Source: Siphonodentalium dalli
Lineage: Eukaryota; Mollusca; Scaphopoda; Gadilida; Siphonodentaliidae
NCBI GenBank assembly: GCA_032622095.1
Contig: CP136062.1
Coordinates: 32,922,918-32,986,917, forward strand
Length of the DNA stretch: 64,000 nucleotides
Reading direction: 5' to 3'
This document shows, in pieces, positions 1 to 12,765 of the stretch. Every line of letters begins with the position of its first letter. Within the stretch, counting starts at the first letter, position 1. The translations under genes and the position numbers were made by a program. The notes under the pieces were generated by a model. It saw nothing but the letters and a program-made list of their open reading frames with translations, was not told the origin of the DNA and did no database searches.

Positions 1-1444
1 TAAGTTCAAGATATTTTTTAAAAACAGCTTTTACGCAAAACATTGTTAAAATCGGTTGATATTTGTTCAAGTTATTGCGCTAAGGAGCTAGAAAAGTAGG
101 GAAAAATGGCAAGAACTCGACAAAAATGGTTCCAACCAAACTCAGAATTGCAGGTTCCAACGATGTTTAATATCTGTGCCAAATTTAAAAAAAATGACTG
201 GAAAATGACGGCATATGTACACAGGCTCGGGCTAAAGTTGGGTCCCAGGATGTATGATGCTATGTCAAAAATGTTTTCTATTAAATGTGTATGGCAGTGT
301 GCGTTTTAGTCATGGTTCGGACGATGAAACCATTTCTTTGTGATAGATGCCAAGATTAATCAATTAATTTGCAATTGAGTTAATGGGAGGTAAAAGTTAT
401 TCTGCATCATAAATTTCAAGATCTATCCAAGTAGACACACGGAGCGTCGATAAACCTAGCGGTATTTTCAATTATGAGATTCATTTCAACAGAACATTGT
501 GTGTCAGTATCTAAAGAGTTATTTTTAATCACTTATCCAATTCTGTTCGCTGGCGACCATAAAATGCCACAAGTCTCATAAGATTAATATATGGATTTCC
601 AGAATAACAGGTGCGCCTTGGGTGGTAGAAGCCTTTTGTATTTATCACATTGAGTGCTTCTTTCAACGGTTTACATTTCAACATCAGAATCCCCTTCCTG
701 CTGAAACTTTGACGAGCGACACATGCCAATCGATATATGTATCGCTGGGCATGTAGTGACAAGGCTGAAATATAGCTCCAGTCTTATAATTGATGCTACG
801 TACACAGAATGACAATGCTTTCATGAAATTCCTATCCGATTGATTATTACAATACAAATCTGCATTGTCTTGGAGAATGACTATATACATATATTGCATA
901 TTTTGGTTATAAATGTTGGAATCGTTGTCCGAGTTAAGTTGGCTGAATATTAGGCACAAATCAATTGCTAGTTTTCCGGGTGACATTCTGTCTGAGTGTA
1001 AGCAAGAAGTCAAGACTGTCACCGTATAATCAACTTGTTTTATAATATTAGTGTATACTTAATGCAGATATAAACAAATAAAAATACCGTAATGCCGCCT
1101 CGCCTCGTACATAGTCCCGGGTTTGGTCAATGGGTCGATAGTCGGTGTGACCATACAGAGCGTTTAGGATTTCAAGTGGGTTTCGCTGATCTCTTCGTGG
1201 TATACCTGCCAGTATCATGGGTTCTGGGACTTATCTTCCCGATATCGTGACGTCGTATCGTTTATACCATATAGACATGGCAGAAAATCGCCACCTTCTG
1301 CTCCTCTGGTATTTAAACAATTAAATCGACAATATGGATAGAGAAACCCCAGATCCATCAGGACCTAAAACTCATACGTATTTTCAACAACAGACTGGGA
1401 GATGTTACAAAAAACAAAGAAATGTTTTTGAAAACCGTTTCGCA
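1..1444. other. Intergenic, no gene seen
   Basis: No convincing coding region. About 560-770 resembles, in reverse orientation, the duplicated segment at 6.0-6.75 kb (shared blocks around CACCTGTT, CTTATGAGACT and the GTCGC...CAGCG end), so it is a dispersed repeat copy. The open frames of 60-110 codons here show no domain or composition that supports a protein. Confidence 0.5.
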
Positions 1445-2180
1445 GCCCATAAACATGATTACGTAGCTAGAAGCATGGCGGCCTCCCGGGAATCCTTGCA
1501 TTTTCATGCGGTGCCACTCGGTGGGCGTCCACGGGACAGGGACGCAACCATATAACCCCTTCCAAATGTCCGATAATTGGGCTGAAGTCGTGCACGGAGC
1601 TCAACATTGCAATTTTTGTTGCTAAATCGGCTGCGTGACCAGAACCATTGCAGTCACAAGGGAATCCTTCCGTGTATATATGGTCGTGCCCCTGTCATAT
1701 ATAAGATGCCCGCTCGGTGGCACCGCACGGAAATGCCAGGATTCCAGGGTGGCCGCCATGGTTCTGGCTACGCAGCCGATTTAGTAACAAAACGTGCTAT
1801 TTGGTCTCCATGCACGACTTCAGACCAATTTTCGAATATTTTGAAGGGGCTATATAGTCACATCCCTGTCGTATAGATGCCCGCTGGGTGGCACCGCACG
1901 AAAATGCAAGAATTCCCGGGTGGCCGCCATGGATCTGGCTACGCAGCCGATTTAGTATCAAAAGGGTGTATTCGACACTCCATGCACGACTTCAGCCCTA
2001 TTTTCGAAAATATGGAACGGGTTATATGGTTGCCTCCCTGTCTTATATAGATGCCCGCTGTGTGGAACCGCCCGAAAATTCAAGGATTCCCTTGTGACTG
2101 CCATGGTGAATGGCCACGCAGCCGATTTAGCAACAAAAAGTGCAATGTTGAGCTCCATGCACGATACATATATCATATTT
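1445..2180. repeat. 171-bp units in inverted and tandem array
   Basis: Three direct units begin near 1708, 1879 and 2051 (GCCCGCT then TGGCACCGC), spaced about 171-172 bp. About two further units lie upstream (about 1470-1690) in the opposite orientation, recognisable from the inverted CATGGCGGCC and CTAAATCGGCTGCG blocks. The result is a head-to-head palindrome followed by a short tandem array. It looks like a satellite or transposon-derived array; short open frames across it are by-products. Confidence 0.7.
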
Positions 2181-2252
2181 TGATCAAGGTAAAACGAAAC
2201 CGTTGGGGTTAAACAAAATTAATAATGATTTCCATATTACTACGGGACATTT

Positions 2253-3025
2253 ACTAGGGTTGGGGCAACTGTTCAAAATCTGGTTCCTTGTATACTTTTT
2301 AGTAGAAGCATGACATGCATATTTTCAACATCGAAAGGGTTGTGATAAAAAAAAATTGCACTCTATTCCAATGTTTTAATGTCATGTGATCTCCAAATCC
2401 AAGGTGGCTGCCGTCTTAAGCAAAAATCAGGATATTTTCGAGGATTTTTGTGCATGTTTTTGACCAAATCTACCCCAAATAGCCGCCATATGTCCCCAAA
2501 TCATCCGATTCACTTGCCTTTATTGTTTACTGGTTCTGTCGAAACAGCAGATGTGCTCAAGAAGGTTGGAGTTAACACTGTGGGTTGTTTAACTTTGATA
2601 AAATATAGATTTATAACATTGTACGCAAGACCCGATATAGTTGAAAACGGTCATTGTTCATTTTGCCGTTAGAGCTGTATGGGTAGTTAACTTTCATCAA
2701 TTTTGTTCTATCTCTAACTCTATGGTTAATTGACATTCATCAAACACCTTAAAGACAATACAAGGAATGAAATAGATTTCACTATGATGTTTGTGTGATT
2801 TAATGTGGTTTAATGTCACGTGACCTCTATGGCTGCTCAAATAAAATATAGATTTATAACATTGTACACAAGACACGATGTAGTTGAAAACGGTCATTGT
2901 TCATTTTGCCGCTAGAGCTGTATGGCTCGTTAACCTTAATAAATTTTGTTCTATCTCTAACTCTATGGTTAATTAACATTCATCAAACACCATCAAGACA
3001 ATACAAGGAATGAAATAGACTTCAC
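2253..3025. repeat. Degenerate MITE copy plus two 240-bp tandem units
   Basis: 2253-2590 matches 3026-3362 with many substitutions (about 772 bp apart). It is followed by two copies of an approximately 240-bp unit (2597-2790 and 2837-3025) sharing the ATATAGATTTATAACATTG block. The right inverted end of this copy is missing, so it looks like a truncated relative of the element that follows. Confidence 0.6.
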
Positions 3026-3562
3026 TAGTGTGGGGGCAACTGTTCAAAAACTGGTTCCTTGTATACTTTTGTTAGTAGCAGCATGCATGTGTATTTTCAA
3101 CATCAGGATGGGTTGTGCTAAATAATTGGACTCTATTCCAATTTTTAATGTCACGTGACCTCCAAAATCCAAGATGGCTGCCGTCATAACCAAAAATCAG
3201 GATATGTTCGAGGATTGTTGTGCATGTTGTTGACCAAATCTACCCCAAATAGCCGCCATATGTTCCCAAATCATCCGATCCACTGGTCTGTGTTGTGTAC
3301 TGGTTCAGTCGAAACAGCAGATGTGCTCAAGAAGGTCATATTTAACATTATGGGTTGTTTAGCGATTTTCGTTTTGAAGGTTGAGTGAGGGTGATTTACA
3401 TGCCGTTTTCACCATATCGGTACCCTCTCATCCTGTTCTACTCCGGTGGATAAAACATTGGAATATAGTCTTTAAAATCCCTCCAAACTGGATAGGTTAT
3501 GAAAATCATAGTGGATTGCTTCTACTAAAAATTATACAATACATGCACTTGCCCCCACACTA
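3026..3562. mobile_element. MITE with GTGTGGGGGCAA inverted ends, TA-flanked
   Basis: The left end reads TAGTGTGGGGGCAA at 3026-3039 and the right end TTGCCCCCACACTA at 3549-3562, a perfect inverted pair. TA at both extremities could be the target duplication of a Tc1/mariner-type element. The interior (537 bp overall) has no transposase-like frame. A degenerate second copy precedes it. Confidence 0.7.
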
Positions 3563-3880
3563 ATAAATGTGGACTATCGGCAAAGGCACTGTTGGTGGTC
3601 TGTTGATCAGATTAAACTCTCACTCGCGAGGATGCCTCACCAGCAGCGGTACGTACTTCGTGATCAGTATGGCATTATCACTGATCGCCGCCAACGGAGT
3701 AGCCGTTAACGTGTCACTTGCAACACTTAGGAAACAGCCGTCCACACCATACTGTGCCATAACCAATACAAAATAGAAGACTGCCATCCAATGTGTTTTT
3801 GTTCTTGAGGACACAATTGTCACGGTTATTCACGCTGTTGGGGTAGGATTGTAATATATGACAACTTCAGAAATTAGCAG

Positions 3881-4465
3881 TCTTCCCGGGGGGAAGGGGG
3901 GGGGGGGGGGGGGGGGTCGGAAAAAATTTTCAGGCACGTATGGCATTTTTTCCCTTTCGATCATTTTTTGTACCCACCCACCCCCACCGCCAATTTTTTT
4001 TTCCGTTTTCGGCAGTTTTTTCCGACCATTTTTTGACACCCACCCCCCTTTTAACACTAAAACAAAGATTTTCGGGGGGAAATTCACTGTAAACAGCTGT
4101 ATATGAATTTCTGTGCATACTATTTATCATGGATGTTAACATGGACATGTAAATAGGAATGAGTCATTTTGAGGTCATTCGGCCAAAAAACATGGCCGCC
4201 AGCGGCCATCTTGGATTTCAATATTTGCAACAAAATACAACACGATAACTGCCTGCAGTCAGTTTACCAGTTAGAATTACATTATTTCTCTCATTCAAAG
4301 TGGTTTTGAAGCCCAACTCATTGCCAAAACACTAAAAAACAAGTAGGAATTTTTTTTTTTAGTCGCGGAAAAAATTGCTTGTTGGTGGCTTTGACCACCC
4401 ACCCACCCCGGCATACGTGCCGGAATTTTTTTTTCACCCCCCCCCCCCTGGTCTTCCGGGGACTT
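3881..4465. repeat. G-rich inverted-end repeat element
   Basis: The left side has a G homopolymer (about 3896-3916) followed by CGGAAAAAATTTTCAGGCACGTATG. The right side (4380-4460), read in reverse, has a G run, AAAAAAAAATTCCGGCACGTATG and GGGGTGGG. Together they look like roughly 580-bp foldback ends. Homopolymer lengths may be unreliable. The small glycine- or proline-rich frames here are low-complexity artefacts. Confidence 0.45.
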
Positions 4466-5007
4466 AGTATCGAACGTGTTTTCATTTTTGAAAACAATGA
4501 AAACCGGTTCAGCCAGTTACAGAGGTGTATTGACGATTTAAATGCAGACGGGGAACCACAGTGCAGTTATATTTGTCGATAACGTCCTGTTGATCTCTCC
4601 AAGACAAAATCCATACTTGGGAATGACATGACCACCATCCGATTTTAAATCTTCAAAATACATTTTCAATGTATAAACCTACACACACGGATTGAAATAA
4701 TTGGATTGGACATGACATGATATCAATTATTTGATACAATAAAGTGCACTAAGGCATAGACGCATGTTTTGCTTAAATCGAGACAGCAATACATTTTCAC
4801 TAAATGATTTGTTCTGGATCGTGAAAGATGTGCAACATTGAGCTTCACATATCACCATCACTGACTATGAAATGATAACAGCCAAAGAGAAGACCAACAA
4901 CAAATATAACTACAGTCCATGCATGTAGGTTAAAATAGTACATTCCTTAGAGTATAAATAACAATTGAATAACACAATCAAACCACCAAATACATGTAGT
5001 GTGCTGT

Positions 5008-5100
5008 CCAAAATGTCTTATTTTTATATGTAGTACATGCGTGTCAAGTTTGGTGCTTTTACCATAAAATGCACCATTTTGTCATCTATCCGCCCCACTA
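5008..5100 (+). repeat. Dispersed repeat (copy at 15,985-16,073)
   Basis: The block beginning AAAATGTCTTATTTTTATATG and ending ATCCGCCCCACTAT is nearly identical to 15,985-16,073 in the same orientation. No coding potential is seen; it is an interspersed repeat fragment of unknown class. Confidence 0.65.
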
Positions 5101-5550
5101 TTTGTGCATTAGATTAGACGCCTTCAATCATAAACAATCATTTTATAGAACTGGAAGTGGAATTACGAACAACAATCTGCGATAAGAAATTCTGTAAGAT
5201 GGTTGGGTGTGGCTGGGGTGGGGGGGGGGGGGGGTGGGTATCGAATAACTTTATTCTCAATACTTCGATGTCATATGAGTTTGTTATTTTGTGCATAATA
5301 TTAGATAATCCTTCAATCAAAAACAATCATTTTTAGAACTGGAATTGCGAACAAAAATCTTCGATCTGAATTGGGTGGGGTGGCGAATAACTTTATTCTT
5401 CAAACTTGGGGTGGCGAATAACATTAGTCTTTAAACTCGGACATAGTTAAGTTTCTTACTTTTGTATTTGATTAGACGATCCTTCATTCATAAACAATCA
5501 TTTCACAGAACTGGAAGTCGAATTGCGAATAAAAATCTGCGATCTGAAAT
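5100..5550 (+). repeat. Three copies of a ~75-bp unit, ~180 bp apart
   Basis: A block containing CCTTCA, AACAATCATTT, AGAACTGGAA and GCGAACAAAAATCT recurs near 5107-5180, 5294-5370 and 5465-5550. G-rich spacers lie between copies. No gene is seen from about 4.47 to 6.03 kb apart from these repeats. Confidence 0.55.
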
Positions 5551-6029
5551 TATGTATGAAGCACGTAACAAATACTGCTCAGTTGTATGTATTTGATTGT
5601 ATATATCGATTATAACATGTCATACAAGTGGGTTTATGTTGAGTGATACATGTTTATCTGGCTGGTATATATATATGACATGCATCTCGGATACCGACCA
5701 AACATTTGGTAAAACATTTTATCGCCATCAAATTGCCGTTCGATTCAGGGATGTGAGAAGGGAGGGGTACACACGCTATTACAAGTACTTATAAATTATG
5801 TGCACATGACAATCGTCCGGTTTTAGTCTGCACATGTCATACCGTTACGTTCATACTTTAAGTTGTGAACGTATTTTATGTATGTGTATGTAGCCTTAAC
5901 GATAGGAGTAGAGGCAACTTGAGCCTCACTGCCACATATTCACGATCACCTATATTGACTGGCAAGTATCGCTTTTTACCGATCCAGCAGGAAGATAACT
6001 TTTAATGTTTAATTGAAACACTTTGAATA

Positions 6030-6750
6030 TATAACTCGACACGACAAACACAAAGGGCGCTTACTACCTCCAAGACACACCTGTTGTGTTGTGATGTTGT
6101 AGATCGCTCATATGAGGTTGGTGGCCTTTTTTGTCGCTCGATTATCGTGAAAGGTCAGCTGTGGAGAGTGGTCCAAAATTAGCCTTTAGTTTATCAAACA
6201 ACGTTCTATTGAAATTAAATTTATTTGGGAAATACCATAATGCCTATCGAAGCTCTCCAGGTCAACCTTGATAATGACTTTGCTCAGAATAAACTAGAAC
6301 AATAAACCGTTAAATTTTCGAAACACAATGACAATTCAATTTTCTAGAAGGATGTAGCTTTATGTCTTTTGCAAAGAAACTGGCTGATATTGACCACTTT
6401 TACACACTAATTGGTTCATTATTCTAACATCCGATCCAAGACTAACAACTCACAAACTCTAAAATATAAAAAAAAAAAAACGTTGAATGAGTTACTAAAC
6501 ACGACAAGCACAAAGGGCGTTTACTGTCCAAGACATACCTGTTGTTTTGTGATGTTGTATATGTCTCTTATGAGACTGGTGCCCTTTTTGTCGCTGGATT
6601 ATCGTGAGAGATCAGAATTGGAGAGGGGTCCATAATTAGCCGTTGGTTTATCAAACAACGTTCTATTGACATTAACGTTCTATGGAAAAGGCCATAGTAC
6701 TCATAGAAGCTCTCCAAATCTACTTGGAAAATTGCTTTGTCTGGAATAGA
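6030..6750 (+). repeat. Tandemly duplicated ~460-bp segment
   Basis: 6035-6290 and 6490-6750 share long blocks such as ACACAAAGGGCG, GTTGTGATGTTGTA and TTATCAAACAACGTTCTATTGA. A diverged reverse-oriented relative is at 560-770. Function unknown, interspersed repeat. Confidence 0.6.
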
Positions 6751-7204
6751 TTAGAAGATTAAACGGTGAAATTTGCGCACAATGGCATTCAAATTGCGAG
6801 AAGGGTGTAGGCTTACGTCATTTGCAAAGAAACTGGCTAATATTGACCACTTTTACAAACTAATTGGTTGATCGTTCTAACGTCTGAACCAGTTATTCAT
6901 GAACTATAACACATTTGACGAATATGGCACTGCATGAGCATCCATGTATGCATTTCCAATGGCATAGCGTCCAATTAGAACATTAACATCAAATGGATTT
7001 AGTGGTAAGCTAATATATATGTCGGAAGTGACTTCAATGTTCATTACATATTATGATTATGTATATATATTCACAGGTTTATAATTATGATGACTAGTAC
7101 ACTTGCTTGAATACATAATGCTATCATGAGAATGAGTATCGATGAGCATGCCATGCACAATTAGTTGTCATCGATAGCAACATCCAGAAAATTCGCATCT
7201 TATC

Positions 7205-7558
7205 AAGACCTCATTTGAACGAGAAAGTTACCTATCAATAACAAACCACCGAGTCGTGCAAAGCATTCTTCTTTTCCGGACGAGGAACCATATACTCCCA
7301 ATAGAATATGGCACGTGGACCAATGCCCCATATTCGGATAGATTATGTGCCCTCTGTAACTCAGAAATAGGCGACGAGTATCATGTCATCCTTAAATGTA
7401 TTGAACCCCAAGACATACGCGTACAATACATGGGACCATACTATTACCGGAGACCAAACGCTAACAAGTTAGCAGCACTATTCAATAACCACAACAGAAG
7501 AATTACCAAGAATCACTGTTTTTATAAAAAGATCGTTGATCTATTTCGGAACTCTTGA
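7205..7558 (+). pseudogene. Non-LTR retrotransposon RT, C-terminal fragment
   Basis: An open frame of about 118 codons reads through an FRTRNHILPIEYGTW segment followed by a Cys/His knuckle (RLCALCN...GDEYHVILKC). Both are characteristic of the extreme C-terminus of non-LTR (LINE) reverse transcriptases in invertebrates. Upstream RT motifs are absent from the neighbouring sequence, so this is a 5'-truncated dead copy, the usual product of target-primed insertion. Clade is not assignable from this fragment (RTE- or CR1-like are possible). Confidence 0.7.
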
Positions 7559-7859
7559 GGCTACATTTTCGGACAAACAAGTACCCCCCCCCCTTCAAAA
7601 TATACCGTTATACTATACTTGTTTCTTACACATGTACCAACATTTTACGAAGAAGGACCCCAACACCAATATAGGTTTATGGCTGCAGGTGCGCTTATTT
7701 GATAAGCACAACAAGTAATACAATCTGATTCCTCTTGCGGGTTAATCACTTAAACCATTCAAAATCCATATCCATTGACCGAACACGCAACCATTACGCC
7801 GAAATGGCTGTATGCTATCGCAATGAATAACATCGGACATATTCATTGGGCTAGCATTG

Positions 7860-8075
7860 TGGCGGTATACATCCACTTTGCCCGGATATATTACATATAT
7901 TGAGAGTTATTTACATATTTACTAGCATGTTTGTATATATGTACATGTATTTGTGCAATCATGTCTGTGCACCATTTTATTGTTGAACCAGTTATTACGT
8001 TTGTTGGCAATAAATATGCCCAAAATGGAACCTGGGTTGAGTGAGTTCTGTCCCCTTCTCCAGGAAACAACGTAA
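7860..8075 (+). repeat. Direct repeat, left copy (pair with 8831-9052)
   Basis: Starts GTGGCGGTATACATCC and ends GGAAACAACGTAAA, nearly identical to 8831-9052 in the same orientation about 970 bp downstream. The arrangement resembles two LTR-like or duplicated MITE copies, but I see no TG...CA ends, primer-binding site or gag/pol frames between them, so the class stays open. Confidence 0.65.
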
Positions 8076-8276
8076 AGGTAATTTTACTTGTAAAAGCTTT
8101 TACGTTGTGGATGGATAAGGGTGATATAATGCCACTGGGTACCTCAGATTCCATTTATCGTATATCCGGGTTATATATAGTCATGTTCATTCATGCCGGT
8201 TAAAATATCAATGGAGCAGTATTTGTCAATAGCATACAGTCAGCTGAGAAGAAGTGTTTACGTTTTCGAGTGTCAA

Positions 8277-8371
8277 CCAATCAAAATTGCGCTCCGAAAG
8301 CGCAGACGGCCGCCAGCCAATCAAATATCGCGTTTCATTTCTCCCCGAGAAAGAGTAAGCTGCCGGCCAAT
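8277..8371 (+). promoter_or_regulatory. Cluster of three CCAAT boxes
   Basis: CCAAT followed by CA occurs at 8277, 8317 and 8367, spaced 40 and 50 bp, inside a locally GC-richer island with CGCG-type sequences. This resembles an NF-Y-type promoter cluster of metazoan genes such as histone genes. No TATA box or obvious downstream gene is seen, so the promoter assignment is an inference. Confidence 0.3.
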
Positions 8372-8830
8372 CAGATACCGCGGATCGCCGAGGTCAGTGC
8401 CAAGAGCGTCTTTTAGTCTCCAGGAATCAGTTCCTTTGTCTAAAGCCCGAAGCGTCAGTAGAGTCTATCGAAATATTTTAATTTGCCCGCCCACCCGCCC
8501 AATTAGTAATCTTTAAAAAGCTCAAGTGCATCATGTGTATATGGAACATATTGTTAAATGAACGGTGTAAACAATGGTTGAGTTATCGCAGCAAACAGTA
8601 ATCTTGGGAATAAGCGTTGAACGACTCCGACGTTCTTGATCTTGAGGCCGGTTGAAAGCGCTGCTACAGAGTATTATGTACATGTAGTAGAGTATCGGAT
8701 GCAGGTTTCCGGGGGCCACCAAAAGAAGTTGTATTGAAATATATGGCCACCAAAAGATGCGTCCGGTTTTTCCTGAGCAGTTTTCACGGCCGATGAAAGG
8801 TTGTTTATTCTCATGGTTTGCGTGCATAGT

Positions 8831-9052
8831 GTGGCGGTATACATCCACTTTGCCCGGATATATTACATAATTATATTGAGAGTTATTTACATATTTACTA
8901 GCATGTTTGTATATATGTACATGTATTTGTGCAATCATGTCTGTGCACCATTTTATTGTTGAACCAGTTATTACGTTTGTTGGCAATAAATATGCCCAAA
9001 ATGGAACCTGGGTTGAGTGAGTTCTGTCCCCTTCTCCAGGAAACAACGTAAA
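8831..9052 (+). repeat. Direct repeat, right copy (pair with 7860-8075)
   Basis: Second copy of the approximately 218-bp repeat, starting GTGGCGGTATACATCC. It carries a small insertion (ATTACATAATTATATTG versus ATTACATATATTG). Open frames across both copies are shared by-products. Confidence 0.65.
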
Positions 9053-9527
9053 TATAAAAGAAGCATCTTTCCCTTCCCGCGCTCTCTCCATTCTCCATCT
9101 ATATACCTTGTCTTTCACTCTATATTATCTCTCTCTACGTCTGTCTTACATATAATGTTTGTGTTCTATTGAAATAGTGTTCAACTATCCTTTCCCAGTG
9201 TTCAGTCAGTCGAATTTTTCAAAGTTATCAAACAGAAACAAAAGGCCCATTGCCTATTTAAAAAAAAATTAATGTCGTTTTCGCGATATATAACTTGAAC
9301 AAACGTCGACCGATTTGATGGATAGTTGATAAACGGATTTTTCATAGCAACATCTCGGTCGTTCTCGCAAAGCGGATGTTTTACCTGAGATATGGATTTT
9401 AAATTGTGTACTTGAGTAATCCCAGGGCGATAACTTTAAAGCACTTCAACTAAACTGATCCCTGTTCTACGACAATATCTGGAAATAAATAAAAACATCG
9501 ATGCTCAACTGTTGTTAATATATATTA

Positions 9528-10224
9528 GTACTAGCAGGTTAGCCCGCCACTGGCGGCATTCGTCTCATGGCTTTGTTTCAGAAACATGACATTTTTTTAA
9601 TTTAACCAAATTTCAAGTCGATAGCTCCACCCGTTTCCGAGATCTGGTCTGCGCATGCGCGAAGCTGGCGTCGCACGGACTCGACGACCCGATATAATTT
9701 GTATCCGGGGCAAGATACATTCACATAGCAAATTTCAAGTCGATAGCTCCACCCGTTTGCGAGATAACGCATTCTTTGTTTTTCAATGAGTTAATTCATG
9801 GTACCCGTCCTCCCCCATCCTAAACTTCAGAGCGGACAGTCAATTAATCCCGTCGTGAAATCCCTCTACATAATATTTCGAGCTCTTAGATCAATTCTGC
9901 CTTTTTAGTTGCATTTCGTCCGCATCCGTATTTCGGACGCATGTGGTCAGTCGTTTGGCCACGTCCATTGGAATCCGCATCGGACGCATGGGGTATCGTT
10001 TAGTCACGTCCATTGCAATAAAGAGCGTTAATTGTTAAAACCTCCGTATAAGGTATAGATAAAGAGCGTTGTTGCCTTAACCCCCCGCCGTGCCTTTGCG
10101 GTGATTTGGGAGTGGATAAAGGGTGCTCAGAGCTTCTCGAAAACACGACTACGGCGGTGTCGGTGGGATTTTACACTTACATACGAAATTTGATCTAAAT
10201 CTGTACACGCGTTTTGGATTCTAT

Positions 10225-10264
<40 letters not shown>

Positions 10265-11351
10265 CGAAGTCTCAAAATATATAGTACTAGCAGGTTAGCC
10301 CGCCACTGGCGGCATTCGTCCCATGGCTTTGTTTCAGAAACATGACATTTTTGAATATGAATTTAATGTTTTTTAAATTTAATATATTTTGTTTCTGAAA
10401 TGTTAATTTTTTTTTATTTTAAATTGTTTTAATTAAATTGTAAATTGTTTTAATTAATTTTTTGGTTTCTGGCGGAAAAATTTACCCGTAGAAATCCCCC
10501 CTTCCTAGGAACGACAGACAACGCATTCTTTGTTTCGTGAAATCTCTCTACGATAACATTGCATTGAATTTAAAACAAACGCTTCCCGTCGGGAAATCTG
10601 TCTGCATAATATTTTGAGTCTGCCGTACCCGTCGTAATGTCGTGAAATCTCTCTGCATAATAGATAACATTGCATTGAATCTGTTGTTGGCATTCAGAGC
10701 TTCGGGTCGTTGTTGTTGGCATCACGGCTCCCCGAAAACTCTCACATTGCCGAAAACGTGTATTTAGTAATATCGTTGTTGTTGATATTTACGGCTTGGG
10801 GGCTATTTTCTTATTTAGCAAGTTTGAGCTCAATCGGTTCGAGTCTATAAAGGACACACTCATATATATGACACTTCACGTGGGTAGCAAGTTTGAGCTC
10901 AATCGGCATTCCCTGGAATTTCCCGTAGATTGGCAGATTCCAGTAGCTTTATAACGGTATATCTGGGGAGAAATCTGATGCTATATTCGTGATTATCTGG
11001 GATTATTTCGGTATATAACTATATACTGTAAAAACAAAGCGCGCCATCCGTGCTCGCAGGGTTGGTCAGAAACAAATGTTTTTTAAATTTAATGTATGTT
11101 CCGTATATCTCTCTGCAGATGCAAATAACGTTGAATGTCAAACAGACGCTCTTTATAGAGATGCGTCAAAAACAAACGCTCATTAAATAATCACTTGATT
11201 AACCCACGCCGTGCCTTTGCGGTGATTTGAGATTGGAGAACGGGTGCTCTGAGCTTCTCTAAAACCCGACCACGGTCGTGTCCGTGGGATTTGACACTTA
11301 CATAGGAAGTTTGAGCTCAATCTTTACACGCGTTTTGGATTCTATGAAGTA

Positions 11352-11392
<41 letters not shown>

Positions 11393-11403
11393 CGAAGTCT
11401 ATA
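9528..11403 (+). repeat. Interspersed repeat, two copies of an unassigned family
   Basis: The head sequence TACTAGCAGGTTAGCCCGCC, with the small hairpin CGCCACTGGCGG, occurs at about 9529 and 10,285. Each copy is followed by AAGTTTGAGCTCAATC-type blocks and ends in a (CA)n tract plus ATATATACGAAGTCT. Fixed head, variable body and CA-rich tail suggest a non-autonomous element. I cannot assign it to Helitron, Penelope-like or SINE from sequence alone. ATAAAGAGCGTT occurs at 10,017-10,028 and 10,059-10,070. Confidence 0.5.
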
Positions 11404-12167
11404 TAGTATAGATAGATTAGTATTATTAGCGTACATGCGTCCTATTACCATACTTTTGGGGATAGCATTTTGAATCTACCCATATATAAAATTTATATGT
11501 TCTTACAAGTATATGACCCAATAGATGCACAGCGAACAGTTTTTATGACGTTGCTGGTCATTAGCAATACATAACGGATAGAGTATGACAAAAAACAGGT
11601 GATTCACCAAAATGGTTGCCATGCCAACGGTGTACGTTATTCGGATCATATCCAAAATGATATATAATGGTGTGATATACATGTGTGCCAACTGCGCTGC
11701 TTTTATCATAAAATTTACGATCGTGTCCTCTTTCCTCCCAACTAATGGTGTGGCCATTGTCTATCGGGAAGAGCAATTTCTAATTTTAAGGGTCGCCAAT
11801 TGGCCTGGTCACATGTTTCGTAAAATCTCTCACACAAGTAATAATCCACCTGATACAGACCAATGTTACTCTGTAGTAATACAAAACTATTAGTTAAAAT
11901 TCCTCAGTGATAAAGGGTATGTGGCATGCCACGCCAGCCGTTGAGGCATGCCAATATCCCATAATATGTCAAATATAGCGAATTATCGAAATATGAAATA
12001 CCACGAAAAAGCGAAATAGGAAAATACAGCGAAATTGCGGAATAAAAAATGCATCGAAATGACGAAATAGCGCGAATTATGAAATAAGAAATTATTTTTA
12101 TTAACTAAATAACGGAGATATTTGAAGAAGTGTTTTTGACGAAATAACGGGCATATTTGGAGCATCC

Positions 12168-12486
12168 GGGGCATCGGTGGCTCTATCGGTTAGGGGTACA
12201 ACTCTAAGCCGTTTCGCCCTCCAGCGCTGGCGATACGGGTTCAAATCCTCATGCTTCCGTCGTGGACTTTGTAGCTCGAAATCGTTATCTGGTGGAGTTA
12301 CCAGTTACTCGCCGATGGCCGGTGGTTTGCCGCACATGGTTGACGAGTTTATCAGCCATTGAAATCACTGTTAGATTAGTCGCAAGTGTGCGGATTTCCT
12401 CCACCACTAAAACTGGCAATGTCGTGATATGGCCTTAGTTGCTAAAGCGACAATAAACCCCAATCAATCAACCAATCAATCAATAC
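12168..12486 (+). mobile_element. tRNA-derived SINE, copy 1
   Basis: The head is tRNA-like: an A-box-like TGGCTCTATCGG at about 12,178 and a B box GGTTCAAATCC at 12,238-12,248, the internal RNA polymerase III promoter. The tail is a run of AATC repeats (about 12,462-12,484). A perfect 10-bp target-site duplication TGGAGCATCC flanks it at 12,158-12,167 and 12,487-12,496. SINEs are mobilised in trans by LINE proteins; relics of such LINEs are at 7.2 and 22.8 kb, but a partnership is not shown. Confidence 0.85.
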
Positions 12487-12609
12487 TGGAGCATCCAAAG
12501 GTTGCCCATTACTATTGCGATGTGGTTGCAAGAATGGGTGCAAAAACAATTGTAAATTATCGAGGGCATCATTACGCTGTACTGCTCTATGCAGTTGTAA
12601 TTGTAAATA

Positions 12610-12765
12610 CAGTAATGCCCTAATGAATCGACCCCTTAACCACATCAGAATTATGGGTAATTTTCAGGATTTAGTCGGAAATAAATATCCATATTTCCGA
12701 CTAAATCCTGAAAGTTACCCATAATTCTGCTATGGTTAAGATGTCGATTACTTAAGGCATTACTG
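12610..12765. mobile_element. Palindromic MITE / foldback element, copy 1
   Basis: Ends are CAGTAATGCC (12,610) and GGCATTACTG (to 12,765). Inside, AGAATTATGGGTAA...CAGGATTTAGTCGGAAATA is followed by its near-perfect reverse complement with a tiny loop around 12,690, so almost the whole 156 bp can fold back on itself. Further copies are at 14,781-14,936 and 59,686-59,901. Confidence 0.75.

Noticed and set aside
8531-9118. Minus-strand ORF of 195 codons
   Set aside because: Much of it runs through the 218-bp direct repeat; there are no motifs and the composition is that of non-coding AT-rich DNA.
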